Source: Prevotella sp. (lineage in GTDB: Bacteria > Bacteroidota > Bacteroidia > Bacteroidales > Bacteroidaceae). Taken from it: a stretch of 64,000 nt of DNA. A program made the translations under genes and the position numbers. This document shows positions 8,335 to 16,917 of this stretch, in pieces (the stretch's first letter is position 1; every line of letters starts with the position of its first letter). Under the pieces are notes generated by a model that was not told where the DNA came from, made no database searches, and saw only the letters and a program-made list of their open reading frames with translations. The stretch spans positions 21,573 to 85,572 of the forward strand of contig JAFSKJ010000069.1 of the NCBI GenBank assembly GCA_017449025.1, given 5' to 3'.

Positions 8335-8415
8335 ACGTAATTTCATAAGACTTTTCATCTGACAGGTTTTTGTTTTTTCAAAAAAGCAATTAATGTGCTT
8401 GGAGTATTCAAAAAA

Positions 8416-8500
8416 CAATTCGACCTGTAAGGTTGACCTGCTGTATGACCGCAAAGCGGTCGCCGCTCAATGCCGAAGACGCCTACAGCGTCATTTCAAC
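8416..8500. repeat. Family A repeat, internally deleted copy
   Basis: Begins TTCGACCTG...GGTTGA and ends TTTCAACCG like the full copies at 39467, 44585 and 58711, keeping the ATGACCGC...GCGGTC and GACGC...GCGTC hairpins but lacking the middle. It overlaps the left arm of the long hairpin at 8486. No gene in it. Confidence 0.55.
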
Positions 8501-8914
8501 CGAACACTACGGAATTTTCAGAAAAAGGGTGTCAGGGTGACAGAACGTCCTGCCACAAAGCGTTTGCACCCTGTTTGAGGGTGACAGAGGGTGACAGGAG
8601 GGTGACAGGTCGCTGACAATGGACTTTACACACTTAGTGCCATTGGATTTCCGTAAAGTGGCACTTTAGCGTCGTAAAGTGGCACTTTAGCGCCGTAAAG
8701 TGGCACTTTAGCTCAGATAACATTATTGCCGCGAAGTGCAGGAATACCAGCAAGGCGGCAAGCGCCGCTGCTATCTCATAGCCCGCAAATCCTGTCACCC
8801 TTCTGTCACCCTCTGTCACCCTCAAACAGGGTGCAAACCCTTTGTGGCAGGACGTTCTGTCACCCTGACACCCTTTTTCTGAAAATTCCGTAGTGTTCGA
8901 TTGAAATGACGCTG
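8486..8914. repeat. MITE-like element with 124-bp inverted arms
   Basis: The arms 8486-8609 and 8791-8914 are reverse complements with three mismatches in 124 positions. They hold GGGTGACAG-type tandem words. The 181-base centre holds three 21-bp direct units of CGTAAAGTGGCACTTTAGC. No coding potential is convincing. The long arms without a transposase fit a non-autonomous element or a product of replication template switching. With flanks this accounts for the gene-free stretch 8212-9082. Confidence 0.75.
8651..8712. repeat. Three 21-bp direct units of a near-palindrome (family E)
   Basis: Units start at 8652, 8673 and 8694, each containing TAAAGTGGCACTTTA, itself a near-perfect palindrome. 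The same word recurs in the hairpin at 39059-39183. Spacing of two helical turns would suit protein binding, but no adjacent gene suggests a role. Confidence 0.7.
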
Positions 8915-9082
8915 AAAGATGAGTTCGGGATAATTTGTGGCTTAGCTTGGCAACACCTATAGCATAGTAAGTTCCACTACACACGTTGATGTTTCTGAAA
9001 AATGGTGGCTATTACCAAGAAAGCACATAAATAGACAATAGCCAATATCGAAATGTTCATTCTAATTGTCTTATGTTACTTG

Positions 9083-9277
9083 TCATAGATTAACTATGAG
9101 CAAAAAAAACTGTTGGTCGAGCTGGCTACGGATAGAAGATAATTCTCCATAGACAACACTTAGTACTACGCATTCGTATTCAGGTAGAATCTCTGGGAGC
9201 AAAGACAGATATCCTGCTTTCTGGAAATGAATGAGCACATCAGCATCTAAAACAATCTTTATCTTATTCTTTCCCAT
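9083..9277 (-). pseudogene. PIN-domain toxin, 3'-truncated
   Basis: The 64-residue reading starts like a PIN ribonuclease: K-I-V-L-D-A-D-V-L-I-H-F (first acidic pair), then a V-V-Y-G-E-L stretch with the next conserved Glu. PIN toxins usually run to 130-160 residues; the later Asp residues are absent. It ends just past a run of eight T in the coding strand, near the long hairpin element at 8486-8914. It overlaps the immA gene start by 14 bases, as the last gene of the xre-immA-PIN operon. It may be inactive; a native short form is not excluded. Confidence 0.55.
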
Positions 9278-9977
9278 CAGTAATCTGATTTAAAAGCTCT
9301 ATATAATGACCCTCGGAAATTTTATCCAATTCGTAAAGCCTGCGAGCATTGCTACCGAAGTCACCAAGCGTTACGTTTTCATTACCCTTATTATACAATG
9401 AAAGATCATATCCATTAACTCGGGCCACTTCGGAAATGGTGAAACCAAGAAATCTTTCAATATCTGACTCACTAATTAATGAAAGAGACCGTAGCCTATA
9501 AACCATTGCTTCATGAGAAACGGAGAATAGTTGTTCTAATCTAAGGATTGTTGCAACTGTAAGTCCTTCCCTCATTTCGTTTAATGGTATTTCACCCTTT
9601 ATACCTTGGGCTGGCATAAGTAAGTTGGATGCAAATAGGTCTGCATCTTTCTCACCCTGTGGTTTCTCGCCATCTTTCCTACAAACATGAGGCATTGGCT
9701 CTGGATCAAAATACAGATGATATAACTCATGAGCAGCTGTAAAATGCTGCCTGCCTCTTGTTGAGTTACTATTAATTAGCATAAACCGAAACCTCTTGTC
9801 GGGAGTCTGCAAAGACAAACCATAAGCATTTTCTGACAATGGTCTGTACCTTGTTAGAATACCCAATTTTAGTAGCAGACTTTTAACATGGATTGGCTCG
9901 TTTTCATTCAAGCCTGCTTCTATTCGGAGTTTTGAAGCATAATTTGCAGCCAATTCTTTCGTCAATCTCTTAGCCAT
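9264..9977 (-). CDS. ImmA/IrrE-family metallopeptidase
   Basis: A 237-residue protein with the zinc-protease motif H-E-L-Y-H at residues 83-87 within A-A-H-E-L-Y-H-L-Y-F-D, followed by the D-L-F-A-S-N-L-L-M-P segment typical of this family. ImmA-type proteases cut or control partner XRE repressors. It overlaps the xre gene by eight bases and the PIN gene by 14, so the three form one operon. The C-terminal part (residues 150-237) resembles the regulatory half of COG2856 proteins. DNA is more AT-rich than the neighbouring housekeeping genes, suggesting transfer. Confidence 0.85.
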   Translation of the reverse strand: MAKRLTKELAANYASKLRIEAGLNENEPIHVKSLLLKLGILTRYRPLSENAYGLSLQTPDKRFRFMLINSNSTRGRQHFTAAHELYHLYFDPEPMPHVCRKDGEKPQGEKDADLFASNLLMPAQGIKGEIPLNEMREGLTVATILRLEQLFSVSHEAMVYRLRSLSLISESDIERFLGFTISEVARVNGYDLSLYNKGNENVTLGDFGSNARRLYELDKISEGHYIELLNQITDGKE

Positions 9978-10296
9978 TGAGCAATCTCTCCATTTTCAGA
10001 TAAGACAATACTAAATGCTTAAAAGAAGCTATCTCCTCCATATCTTCTTTTGACAAGCCTTCTGTACGGAAAGCACAAATCAGTTCACTCTTGACAGCTT
10101 CCTCATCCTCTTCGTAAAGCATAGCCAAGTCACAACCCATGATATTTGCAAACTTCTCAAGGATTTCCATAGGGGGTTCTCTTCGACCATCCTCATAGTT
10201 TGAATAAGCTGATCTCCCTATTCCCAGAAATCCTGCCACTTGCTCTTGCTTCATACCATTGGCAGTCCTAAGTAATTTCATGTTTCTGCTCAGCAT
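9970..10296 (-). CDS. XRE-family transcriptional regulator
   Basis: A 108-residue protein with an N-terminal helix-turn-helix: M-K-Q-E-Q-V-A-G-F-L-G-I-G-R-S-A-Y-S-N-Y-E-D-G (about residues 16-38), then an acidic C-terminal region. It heads the operon with immA and the PIN gene. An inverted repeat around its promoter (10321-10365) is the likely binding site. In such cassettes the XRE protein represses the operon and is the substrate of the ImmA protease; that is inference here. Confidence 0.85.
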   Translation of the reverse strand: MLSRNMKLLRTANGMKQEQVAGFLGIGRSAYSNYEDGRREPPMEILEKFANIMGCDLAMLYEEDEEAVKSELICAFRTEGLSKEDMEEIASFKHLVLSYLKMERLLNG

Positions 10297-10320
10297 AATA
10301 GTTTCTTCAATTTGGTTTGC

Positions 10321-10365
10321 GTGGCAAAATTAAGCATTTATTCGCAAATCTCCAAATTTTGCCAC
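10321..10365 (-). promoter_or_regulatory. xre operon promoter and operator
   Basis: GTGGCAAAATT (10321-10331) and AATTTTGCCAC (10355-10365) form a perfect 11-bp inverted repeat. The left arm contains a minus-strand TAATTTTG box (10325-10332) serving the xre gene. This is a good candidate operator for the XRE protein. Confidence 0.65.
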
Positions 10366-10485
10366 ACATAATTAACTTCTTTTGCAGTTGTGGTGGTTGT
10401 CTATGTTGTCGTTTTTTTGTGCACTGCGCTTTACTCGTTCAAGAAGTTTAACGTCACATAAGCATCCTTTTTGTGAAAAAATGCG

Positions 10486-10493
10486 TACCTTTG
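10486..10493 (+). promoter_or_regulatory. -7 box of the AraC-type regulator
   Basis: TACCTTTG matches the Bacteroidetes TAnnTTTG box. It lies 63 bases before the ATG at 10556 and so excludes in-frame starts further upstream. No clear -33 box at the usual spacing. Confidence 0.55.
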
Positions 10494-10555
10494 CATGCGC
10501 ATTGCGAGCGAAGCTGTCACCTATGCGGCGTTTCTGCAAGGCGGATAACAAAAAG

Positions 10556-11770
10556 ATGACAGACATTTTTGGGCAAACACCTACACAGTTAGAGCTGTTT
10601 TTCATACTCTACGGCGTGACGGGAGCAGTACCGCTCATCGCCGCCCTCTACCTGCTGCTGCGCCGGGGCAATGCCATCGCTCCCGACATCACGCCGCCGC
10701 TGCGGCTGCGCTGTTGGGCTGCGTCGCTCTTAGCCGTAACATCCCTCAGCCATGTGTGGTGGCTGCTTTTCCTAATCTGTTCGCGCGAAATCTATTCCGT
10801 GGGCTATGTGTTGGTGGTCGTGGTCGACGGCGTGACGCTGCTCACCACCATCGCCGGCACGCTGCTCTCCATGCTCCAGGACCGCCGGCGGCCTATATGG
10901 CCCGCCCTTGTGGCCATAATACCGTTCGCGGCGATTTGCGGAGTGTTCATAGTCCATCCCAGTGACCAGTTCAAGCAGATTGCCATTGCCTACATCATGT
11001 TGCTCTACTTGATCTTCACCACATACATGGTGTTTGCCGTCAGACGATACGGACAATGGCTGAACGAGAACTATGCCGACTTAGAGAACAAGAAGGTGTG
11101 GCTGAGCCAGGTGGTGGCGCTCGGCTGCATGCTGTTTTTCATCCTCTATTTACTCGTTGCCAACCTCGTCTTAATCTACTTCATGCACTTCGTTGAACTC
11201 GTGTTGTGCGGCCTGCTGCTGTGGCGCGTAGAGACGCTGCCCCAGTTGGACAGCAAAGACGCCCCCGACAGCCTCACCCTCAACGTCTCTCGCGAATCAG
11301 AGGAGACCAGCCGCACGCCTTCCGACAGAGCAACGGAAGAGCCTGCCTCCACCCTACCCTCTGCGGGAGAGGCCATGGACGACGGGGCCGTGGGTGCGGT
11401 CGTCGCCAACATCGATCTCGCCCAGACAGAACAGCTGTTGGCAGAGCGCTGCGTGGCCACACAGCTTTATCTGCAGCACGACCTTACCCTGCAGCAGCTT
11501 GCCTACACCATTGGCACCAACCGCTTCTATCTCAGCCAGTATTTCTCCCGTCAGGGCATCACCTACAACATCTACATCAACAATCTTCGCATCAACCACT
11601 TCATCAGCCGCTGCCAAGAGGCCACCGCTGCCGGACAGCCCGTCATAGCCCAGCATCTGGCCAGAGAAAGCGGCTACCGCAGCTACAGCACCTTCAGCCT
11701 GGCCTTCAAGCAGCGCACAGGGCAGAGCGTGACAGCGTGGATGCACGACACGGACACAAAGATGCCGTAG
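10556..11770 (+). CDS. Membrane-anchored AraC-family transcriptional regulator
   Basis: A 404-residue protein with six to seven membrane segments (about residues 12-250), a variable polar linker and a C-terminal AraC/XylS double helix-turn-helix. The DNA-binding part starts near residue 300 with L-T-L-Q-Q-L-A-Y-T-I-G-T-N-R-F-Y-L-S-Q-Y-F and ends A-R-E-S-G-Y-R-S-Y-S-T-F-S-L-A-F-K-Q. The ATG at 10556 is chosen because the promoter box lies at 10486-10493. Membrane AraC regulators of this form are common in Prevotella; the signal is unknown. It stands just before the direct repeats upstream of the decayed GLUG gene, so it could act there, but this is speculative. Confidence 0.85.
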   Translation: MTDIFGQTPTQLELFFILYGVTGAVPLIAALYLLLRRGNAIAPDITPPLRLRCWAASLLAVTSLSHVWWLLFLICSREIYSVGYVLVVVVDGVTLLTTIAGTLLSMLQDRRRPIWPALVAIIPFAAICGVFIVHPSDQFKQIAIAYIMLLYLIFTTYMVFAVRRYGQWLNENYADLENKKVWLSQVVALGCMLFFILYLLVANLVLIYFMHFVELVLCGLLLWRVETLPQLDSKDAPDSLTLNVSRESEETSRTPSDRATEEPASTLPSAGEAMDDGAVGAVVANIDLAQTEQLLAERCVATQLYLQHDLTLQQLAYTIGTNRFYLSQYFSRQGITYNIYINNLRINHFISRCQEATAAGQPVIAQHLARESGYRSYSTFSLAFKQRTGQSVTAWMHDTDTKMP

Positions 11771-11791
11771 GCATCAGAATACTCTGTCTAT

Positions 11792-11916
11792 GTTGTCGTA
11801 ATCATTCAGCGACAACTAAGACAACTTGGACAACACACTACTGCTGCTAACGCGGTCTTCGGAGTTCAGAAAAGTTGTATTAGTTATCTATGTTGTCGTA
11901 ATCATTCAACGACAAC
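11792..11916. repeat. Family D palindromes, two copies
   Basis: GTTGTCGT-N9-(A/G)CGACAAC at 11792-11816 and again, perfectly matched, at 11892-11916. The N9 reads AATCATTCA. Further copies are at 39210-39234, 61734-61756 and 61918-61942. They resemble REP-type intergenic hairpins. Confidence 0.7.
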
Positions 11917-11932
11917 TTGGACTACAGCATAC

Positions 11933-12075
11933 TTTCAAAAAATGCAATCGGAGTTCCAAAATATGCAAAATGGATACGAGGAGTTTCAAAATATGCAATA
12001 GCTGTTTCAAAATATGCAAAATCTTTCGGAAAAAGCTTTTCGGGTGCGGTTATTTGGAGAATTATTTGTAATTTT
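11933..12075 (+). promoter_or_regulatory. Direct-repeat array and promoter upstream of GLUG gene
   Basis: Four copies of TTTCAAAATATGCAA(T/A) start at 11933, 11953, 11984 and 12005 (one or two changes in the first two). A TAATTTTG box follows at about 12069-12076, then a 100-base leader. The same order (family D hairpin, four repeats, promoter, GLUG gene) is found at 61575-61756 on the other strand. Spacing of 20-31 bases suggests regulator sites; the protein is unknown. Confidence 0.6.
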
Positions 12076-12175
12076 GAACCGGATTTTGGCTTATCTTAAC
12101 TCCGAAGACTGCGGCTTAGCAGCAGGCTCCAAGACAGACGAAACAAATAAAAACAACAAAACAAACATAACAAAT

Positions 12176-13372
12176 ATGCAAAAAAAGATTTTCCCAATGC
12201 TCGCCCTGCTCTGCGCCGTCGTGCAGGGAGCAAAAGCCCAGAACGGATGGAGCGTCTGGGACGGTAGTGAAAAGAGCAAACCACAACATTACGACAGCTA
12301 TGCTGGCATCAGCGATGTTTACGTCATTAATAATGCTGCTGAACTGAAGTATGTATAGGATAATTTTGGGGATTTCTATGAAAAGAATTTATATCTGGGT
12401 AATAACATTGACATGACCGCCAAATCTTGGGAACCTTTAGTTTATGAGGATAAATCAGGTGGTTATTATTACGCATTCGAGGGCACGCTCTACGGCAATG
12501 ACCACACCATCCGCATCAAAATCGATAAAGCCGAGTACGAATTCCAGGGTCTGTTTTTTGCCATTAGCGAGAAAGGCAAGGTGCAGGACCTCCGCGTGGA
12601 CGGCACGATTGCTTGCCAAGCCAAGCATGTGGGCGGCATCTGCGGCGAGAACGATGGCACCATCAGCAGCTGCACGGTGAGCGCCAACGTTAGCAGCACG
12701 TCGCGTCTGGTGGGCGGCATCACCGGCCAGAACACCGGCGACGGCACCATCACCAACTGCTGGGTGAGCGCCGACGTCAGACGGCGGCGGCCACACGCTG
12801 ACGGCCAACATCAGCAGCACGGCACCACGCTCACCCTGACCTTCAGCGACCCCGTCAGCAAGCTTAAGGCCGGCACACCGTATATCATCAAGTTTACGAA
12901 GGACGCAAACTATGTGAACACCGACGAGTACAACATCGTCAATCCCATCTTCGAGGACGTGACCATCGACGCTACCGACCGCAGCTATGACAACGAGGCC
13001 GAGGGCGACGCCCAAGTCCGCTTCATAGGCACCTACGATGCCAAGACCTTCGGGGCTGAGGACAAGAGCATCCTCTTCATGGGCGGCTCGAACACCCTCT
13101 ACTATCCCCAGAAGGATGCCACCATCGGCGCCTGCCGCGGCTACTTCAAGATTGGCGAAGACGGGAGCGCGGGCGACCACGCCCGCATCACCGCCTTCAA
13201 CCTGAACTTCGGCGACGATGGGAGCACAATCGACCCCGCCGGCATCCATGCCATCGATGCGGGCGAAAGCGCTCCCCAAGGGTGGTACGACATGCAGGGC
13301 CGCAAGCTCATCGGCAAGCCCTCGCGCGCAGACGTGTATATATATAATGGTGTAAAGAGAGTGATAAAATAA
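12176..13372 (+). pseudogene. GLUG-type tail protein gene with in-frame TAG and internal junction
   Basis: Signal peptide MQKKIFPMLALLCAVVQGAKA, then a module opening (V-I-N-N-A-A-E-L-K-Y-V). A TAG at 12356-12358 interrupts, yet the same frame continues with expected sequence (L-G-N-N-I-D-M-T-A) and GLUG repeats to about 12775. There an arginine-rich junction suggests a deletion or frameshift, after which the domain shared with the 60031 protein resumes (T-P-Y-I-I-K-F ... R-G-Y-F-K-I) and ends in the common tail (WYDMQGRK ... YIYNGVKRVIK). TAG is an ordinary stop in neighbouring genes, so recoding is unlikely. Translation could restart at 12413, but without a signal peptide. Confidence 0.7.
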
Positions 13373-13382
13373 AACTAACAAC

Positions 13383-14259
13383 ATGAAACGAAAGATTTTT
13401 TTACTGATTGTGGCCGCTGCGATGGCTACCTTTAGCGCCCAGGCGCAGACAGACATCACGCTCGACGACGAGGCGATGTATTTTGAAATCGACGACCTGC
13501 CCAATGCCGTGAACTGGCTGCCGGCACCGCCCGAACCGAACTCCACGCAGTTCGCCTACGACCTTACGCAGTACATGTGGGGCAAGGGCGAGCGACTGAA
13601 CGAAGAGCGTGCCCGGCAGGCCATCGCCCACGGCGTGATTGACATGGGCGAGATGGCCAAGCAGTTCAGCGTGCCCTTTTGGCATGGAGATCTCCGAGGA
13701 GAAGACGCCCAAGATCTTCCATGTGCTTTACCGCGGCGTGCTCACCGTGCGCCTCTGCGCCAAAAAGCCCAAGACGGCCATGCCGCGCCTGCGTCCCTAC
13801 GTGCGCTACAATGAGTCCACACTGATTCCCGAGGACGAGGAGACGCTGCGCGAGAACGGCTCCTACCCCTCCGGCCATACCATCCGCGGATGGGCGATGG
13901 CCCTGCTGCTCTGCGAGATCAACCCCGCCGCACAGGACGACCTCCTGGCGCTCGGCTACCAGTGGGGACAGAGCCGTGCCATTGCCGGCTACCACTGGCA
14001 GAGCGACATCGACGCGGGCAGGCTGCTGGCCTCAGCAGGCTATGCGCGGCTCCACACCCATGAGGAGTTCCTGGCCGACATGGCCGCTGCCCGTGCCGAG
14101 TATGCACAGCTGGCGGGACAGTCCGTGGGTGTCGAGTCGGCCAAGGCCGCCGCTCCCGCCCCCTCTGCCGCCATCTACAACATGGCCGGCGAGCAGGTCA
14201 ACGAGGAGCCGCACACCGGCGTATATATATATAATGGTGTAAAGAGAGTGACAAAATAA
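13383..14259 (+). pseudogene. Class A acid phosphatase (PAP2) with tail, frameshifted
   Basis: The first reading has a signal peptide and runs to about residue 98; the second continues in another frame. Removing one T from the run at 13677-13680 restores a single protein of about 290 residues. It carries all three class A phosphatase motifs: K-x6-R-P (KTAMPRLRP), P-S-G-H (GSYPSGH) and S-R-x5-H-x3-D (SRAIAGYHWQSD). It ends with the shared tail form IYNMAGEQ ... GVYIYNGVKRVTK. Periplasmic or surface phosphate release is the expected role. It follows the preceding gene by 10 bases, probably one operon. The shift may be real decay or a sequencing error in a T-run. Confidence 0.75.
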
Positions 14260-14319
14260 GACTGATGCATATTGGAAAAACTCAAATGAATCTGATTTCA
14301 TCGAATTTTGTCGCGTACC

Positions 14320-14425
14320 TAAAGGCACGCATGTTACCATCAACATCTTCCCAGCCATTTCGCCGTACCTAAAGGCACGGCTGTATGGCTGGCTACTCCT
14401 ATCTGATGCCTATGGCATCGTCTTC
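14320..14425. repeat. Family C repeat, copy 1
   Basis: Contains CCAGCCATTTCGCC, an inner hairpin TACCTAAAGGCA, GGCTGTATGGCTGGC and GATGCCTATGGCATC. Nearly the same sequence and orientation occur at 61787-61875; reverse copies lie at 17150 and 39320. The rest of the gap 14260-14701 holds the promoter and leader of the next gene. Confidence 0.7.
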
Positions 14426-14520
14426 ACAGATATGTGTATAGGGAACATCTATTATTTGTAGGGAAAAATGTCTTTCTGCCATAATTTTTGACCGAAAACG
14501 GCAGAAAAAGGAAAAAAAAC

Positions 14521-14551
14521 TTTGCCATTTCACATCTTTATATTACCTTTG
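14521..14551 (+). promoter_or_regulatory. Promoter of the 726-residue surface protein
   Basis: TTTG at 14521-14524, 19-base spacer, TACCTTTG at 14544-14551: a textbook Bacteroidetes promoter. It leaves a leader of about 145 bases before the ATG at 14702, long enough for a regulatory structure, though none is recognised. Confidence 0.75.
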
Positions 14552-14701
14552 TACCCTATAATGTGCTTAGGCTGGACCCTGTTCTGACAACAGCCTCCAC
14601 ACTGTAGACCGGAAAAGCAACGGAAGCCCCAAAAAGGCTCGGACAAAGGAAAGAACAAATAATATATAAACAAATTATTAACATTCTAAAAACTAAATGA
14701 C

Positions 14702-16882
14702 ATGAAAAGAACTACTTTTTTCAAGTCGCTCCTCGTGGCAGCAGGGCTGTTCGTGGGGGCAAATGCGTGGGCAGGCGACAAGACTGTCGTAAAGTATAGT
14801 TTTGACGATGCTAACAGCCCGTCGCTGACGGCTGGCAGCCGTGTCACGCTGGACTACAGCCACACATCGGTCATCTCTAAAACGGCGTTCCTAAACATGA
14901 CTAACAATGAAAACGGCGCAGCCGGCTCTTCCACCATCTCGCTCGGAAACGAGGATTTGTCGGGCGAGACCTGGACGCTGACCTTTGAGTGGGCTGCCAA
15001 CGGCGGCTGTAACAGCAAGACAGGCTACACCTACCTGAAAGCCGGCGACACAAACCTTTTCGCCATCGTCGACAACTCCAACTGGAACACGGCAAACCAG
15101 CTGACCTACGGGTCATCGTCCGTGGATCTGAGCGTTCCCGGATGCAACAAGAGCAATCGCTTTGGAATAACTACTGCCGACCTCTACAACACCACCGCCT
15201 ACTGGTACCATTTCGTTATCACGGGTAGCGATGCTGGCGTGAAACTGACCGTTACCAATTCCAGTTCTGGAACTGAAATCGTGAAAGATGCTGTACTGTC
15301 GGAGACCAATGTCACCCCGACATCAATTGTTGCCAATCCCAGTTGTGGTGGTGCTTTAGGTTTTGACGAACTCTCTCTAACCTACTACGTTGAGGGTGAG
15401 GTTATCCAGACCCCAATAGCGACCTATACTGCTGTTGACGGCATCAACCGTACCATCACCGCTACTTGCGACACTGAGGGAGCCACTCTGTATTACTCCA
15501 CCGATGGTGAGAACTGGACCGAAGGTGTAGAGGCAACCGTCTCTGAGAGCGGCAAGGTCTATTTCAAGGCCGTAAAGGGCACCTCTGAGTCCGACGTGCT
15601 TGAGTTCGACGTTGTTGCTGGCGAGGCCATCGTGCTGAATGCTCCGGTCATCAACCGCACCAGCGACACATCTGTTACTATTTCTGCCGACCAGACCAAT
15701 CTGCTGCTGTCGCCGACGGCAACCATCTATTATGAATATGGTGAGGAGAGTGGCTCATTCACTGGCTCAAAGACGCTGACAGTGGAGGCTGACGCCACCA
15801 TCACAGCCTATGCTGAGGCTGACGGCTACACCACCTCTGAGACATCAGAGCGTGCCGTGGCCCTGTTCCCCACCACTGTCGAACAGATGGAGAACACTGC
15901 AGCCAAGACCTCTGGCTGGACTGACAATGCTTTCAGCGAAGAGACCATCACCGCCTCTGAGCGCACCTACGCAACTCTGCTGCTTGACAACACACAGTGG
16001 GGTAAGAACGTCTTCCTTCAGACCAATGGTGCATGGGGACTCCGCGCCTCCGGCAACTGGTATATCAACAGCGACACTCAGGAGTCGTGGTTGCTGATGC
16101 AGGACATGAAGGCTGGCGACATTATTGTAGTCAACGTTACCTATCCCGCCTCTTCTATGGTGAATGCCACATATTCTACCAAGTACACCTTCGGCACACT
16201 GCACGCTTACGAGGTGACAGAGGATGGCGACGTTGAGCTTGCTTTCAAGAAGATTAACGCAAAGACAATGGATTACATCTATGGTGTTTATTCATACAGA
16301 ATCGTTACATCCGTTCCCGCCGCCGTCACCTCTATAGGCTACGCCACATTCTGCTCTCCTTACGCCCTTGACTTCTCTAACGCCACAAGCATTGAGGCTT
16401 ACACGGCAAAGGTGGATGAGGATGGAAAGATTACGTTTACGAAAGTGAATACTGTAGCAGCTGGCGAGGGTGTGCTCCTGAAGAGCAAGGATGGTAAAGA
16501 AGCAGAAGAGGAAATTCCTGTGATAGCTTCTGCCGAGGCTAACGCCAACAACGACTTCGTTGGTATTCCCGAGACTGTTCAGCTTGCGCAGACTGCCGAC
16601 GGCGCCACCAACTATATATTGACCAAAGTTGACGACAAGCTTGGCTTCTACAAGGTCAATGCAAATGGTTCTTGGTGTAAGGGTGGTACTGCTTACCTGA
16701 AGGTATCGAGTGCTAAAGCCAGAGCATTCTATTCACTCGACAACGATACAACCACTGCTATCAGCGACGAGCTTGTTGAGACAGAGAGCGACGCTGCTGT
16801 GTTCAACCTCAACGGTCAGCGCGTGACTGCTCCGCAGAAGGGTCTTTACATCGTGAACGGCAAGAAGGTAGCGGTGAAGTAA
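14702..16882 (+). CDS. Exported multi-domain surface protein with C-terminal tail
   Basis: A 726-residue protein with signal peptide (MKRTTFFKSLLVAAGLFVGA...A). Residues 30-235 look like a lectin-type beta sandwich (K-Y-S-F-D-D-A near the start, F-D-E-L-S-L-T at its end). Two chitobiase/Fn3-associated repeats follow (about 236-390, with L-Y-Y-S-T-D-G-E-N-W and I-Y-Y-E-Y-G), then a second beta domain (about 395-540), a G-Y-A-T-F-C-S-P-Y-A domain (from 545) and the tail FNLNGQR ... GLYIVNGKKVAVK. No catalytic motif is seen, so carbohydrate binding or adhesion is the best guess. It has a strong promoter with a long leader, and is followed 35 bases later by a small peptide gene. Confidence 0.85.
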   Translation: MKRTTFFKSLLVAAGLFVGANAWAGDKTVVKYSFDDANSPSLTAGSRVTLDYSHTSVISKTAFLNMTNNENGAAGSSTISLGNEDLSGETWTLTFEWAANGGCNSKTGYTYLKAGDTNLFAIVDNSNWNTANQLTYGSSSVDLSVPGCNKSNRFGITTADLYNTTAYWYHFVITGSDAGVKLTVTNSSSGTEIVKDAVLSETNVTPTSIVANPSCGGALGFDELSLTYYVEGEVIQTPIATYTAVDGINRTITATCDTEGATLYYSTDGENWTEGVEATVSESGKVYFKAVKGTSESDVLEFDVVAGEAIVLNAPVINRTSDTSVTISADQTNLLLSPTATIYYEYGEESGSFTGSKTLTVEADATITAYAEADGYTTSETSERAVALFPTTVEQMENTAAKTSGWTDNAFSEETITASERTYATLLLDNTQWGKNVFLQTNGAWGLRASGNWYINSDTQESWLLMQDMKAGDIIVVNVTYPASSMVNATYSTKYTFGTLHAYEVTEDGDVELAFKKINAKTMDYIYGVYSYRIVTSVPAAVTSIGYATFCSPYALDFSNATSIEAYTAKVDEDGKITFTKVNTVAAGEGVLLKSKDGKEAEEEIPVIASAEANANNDFVGIPETVQLAQTADGATNYILTKVDDKLGFYKVNANGSWCKGGTAYLKVSSAKARAFYSLDNDTTTAISDELVETESDAAVFNLNGQRVTAPQKGLYIVNGKKVAVK

Positions 16883-16917
16883 GAATAACATTAATATAAT
16901 AGAAAGGAAACACAAGT

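Noticed and set aside
11933-12020. Possible CRISPR-like array or coding repeats (S-K-Y-A-K reading)
   Set aside because: Repeats of 15-16 bp with 5-15 bp gaps are too short for CRISPR. The peptide reading is an artefact of the repeat, and the true gene has a signal peptide start at 12176.
12356-12358. TAG recoding (readthrough) in the GLUG gene
   Set aside because: Neighbouring intact genes (for example those ending at 26794, 29286 and 32897) use TAG as their normal stop and no suppressor tRNA is visible, so a nonsense mutation is simpler.
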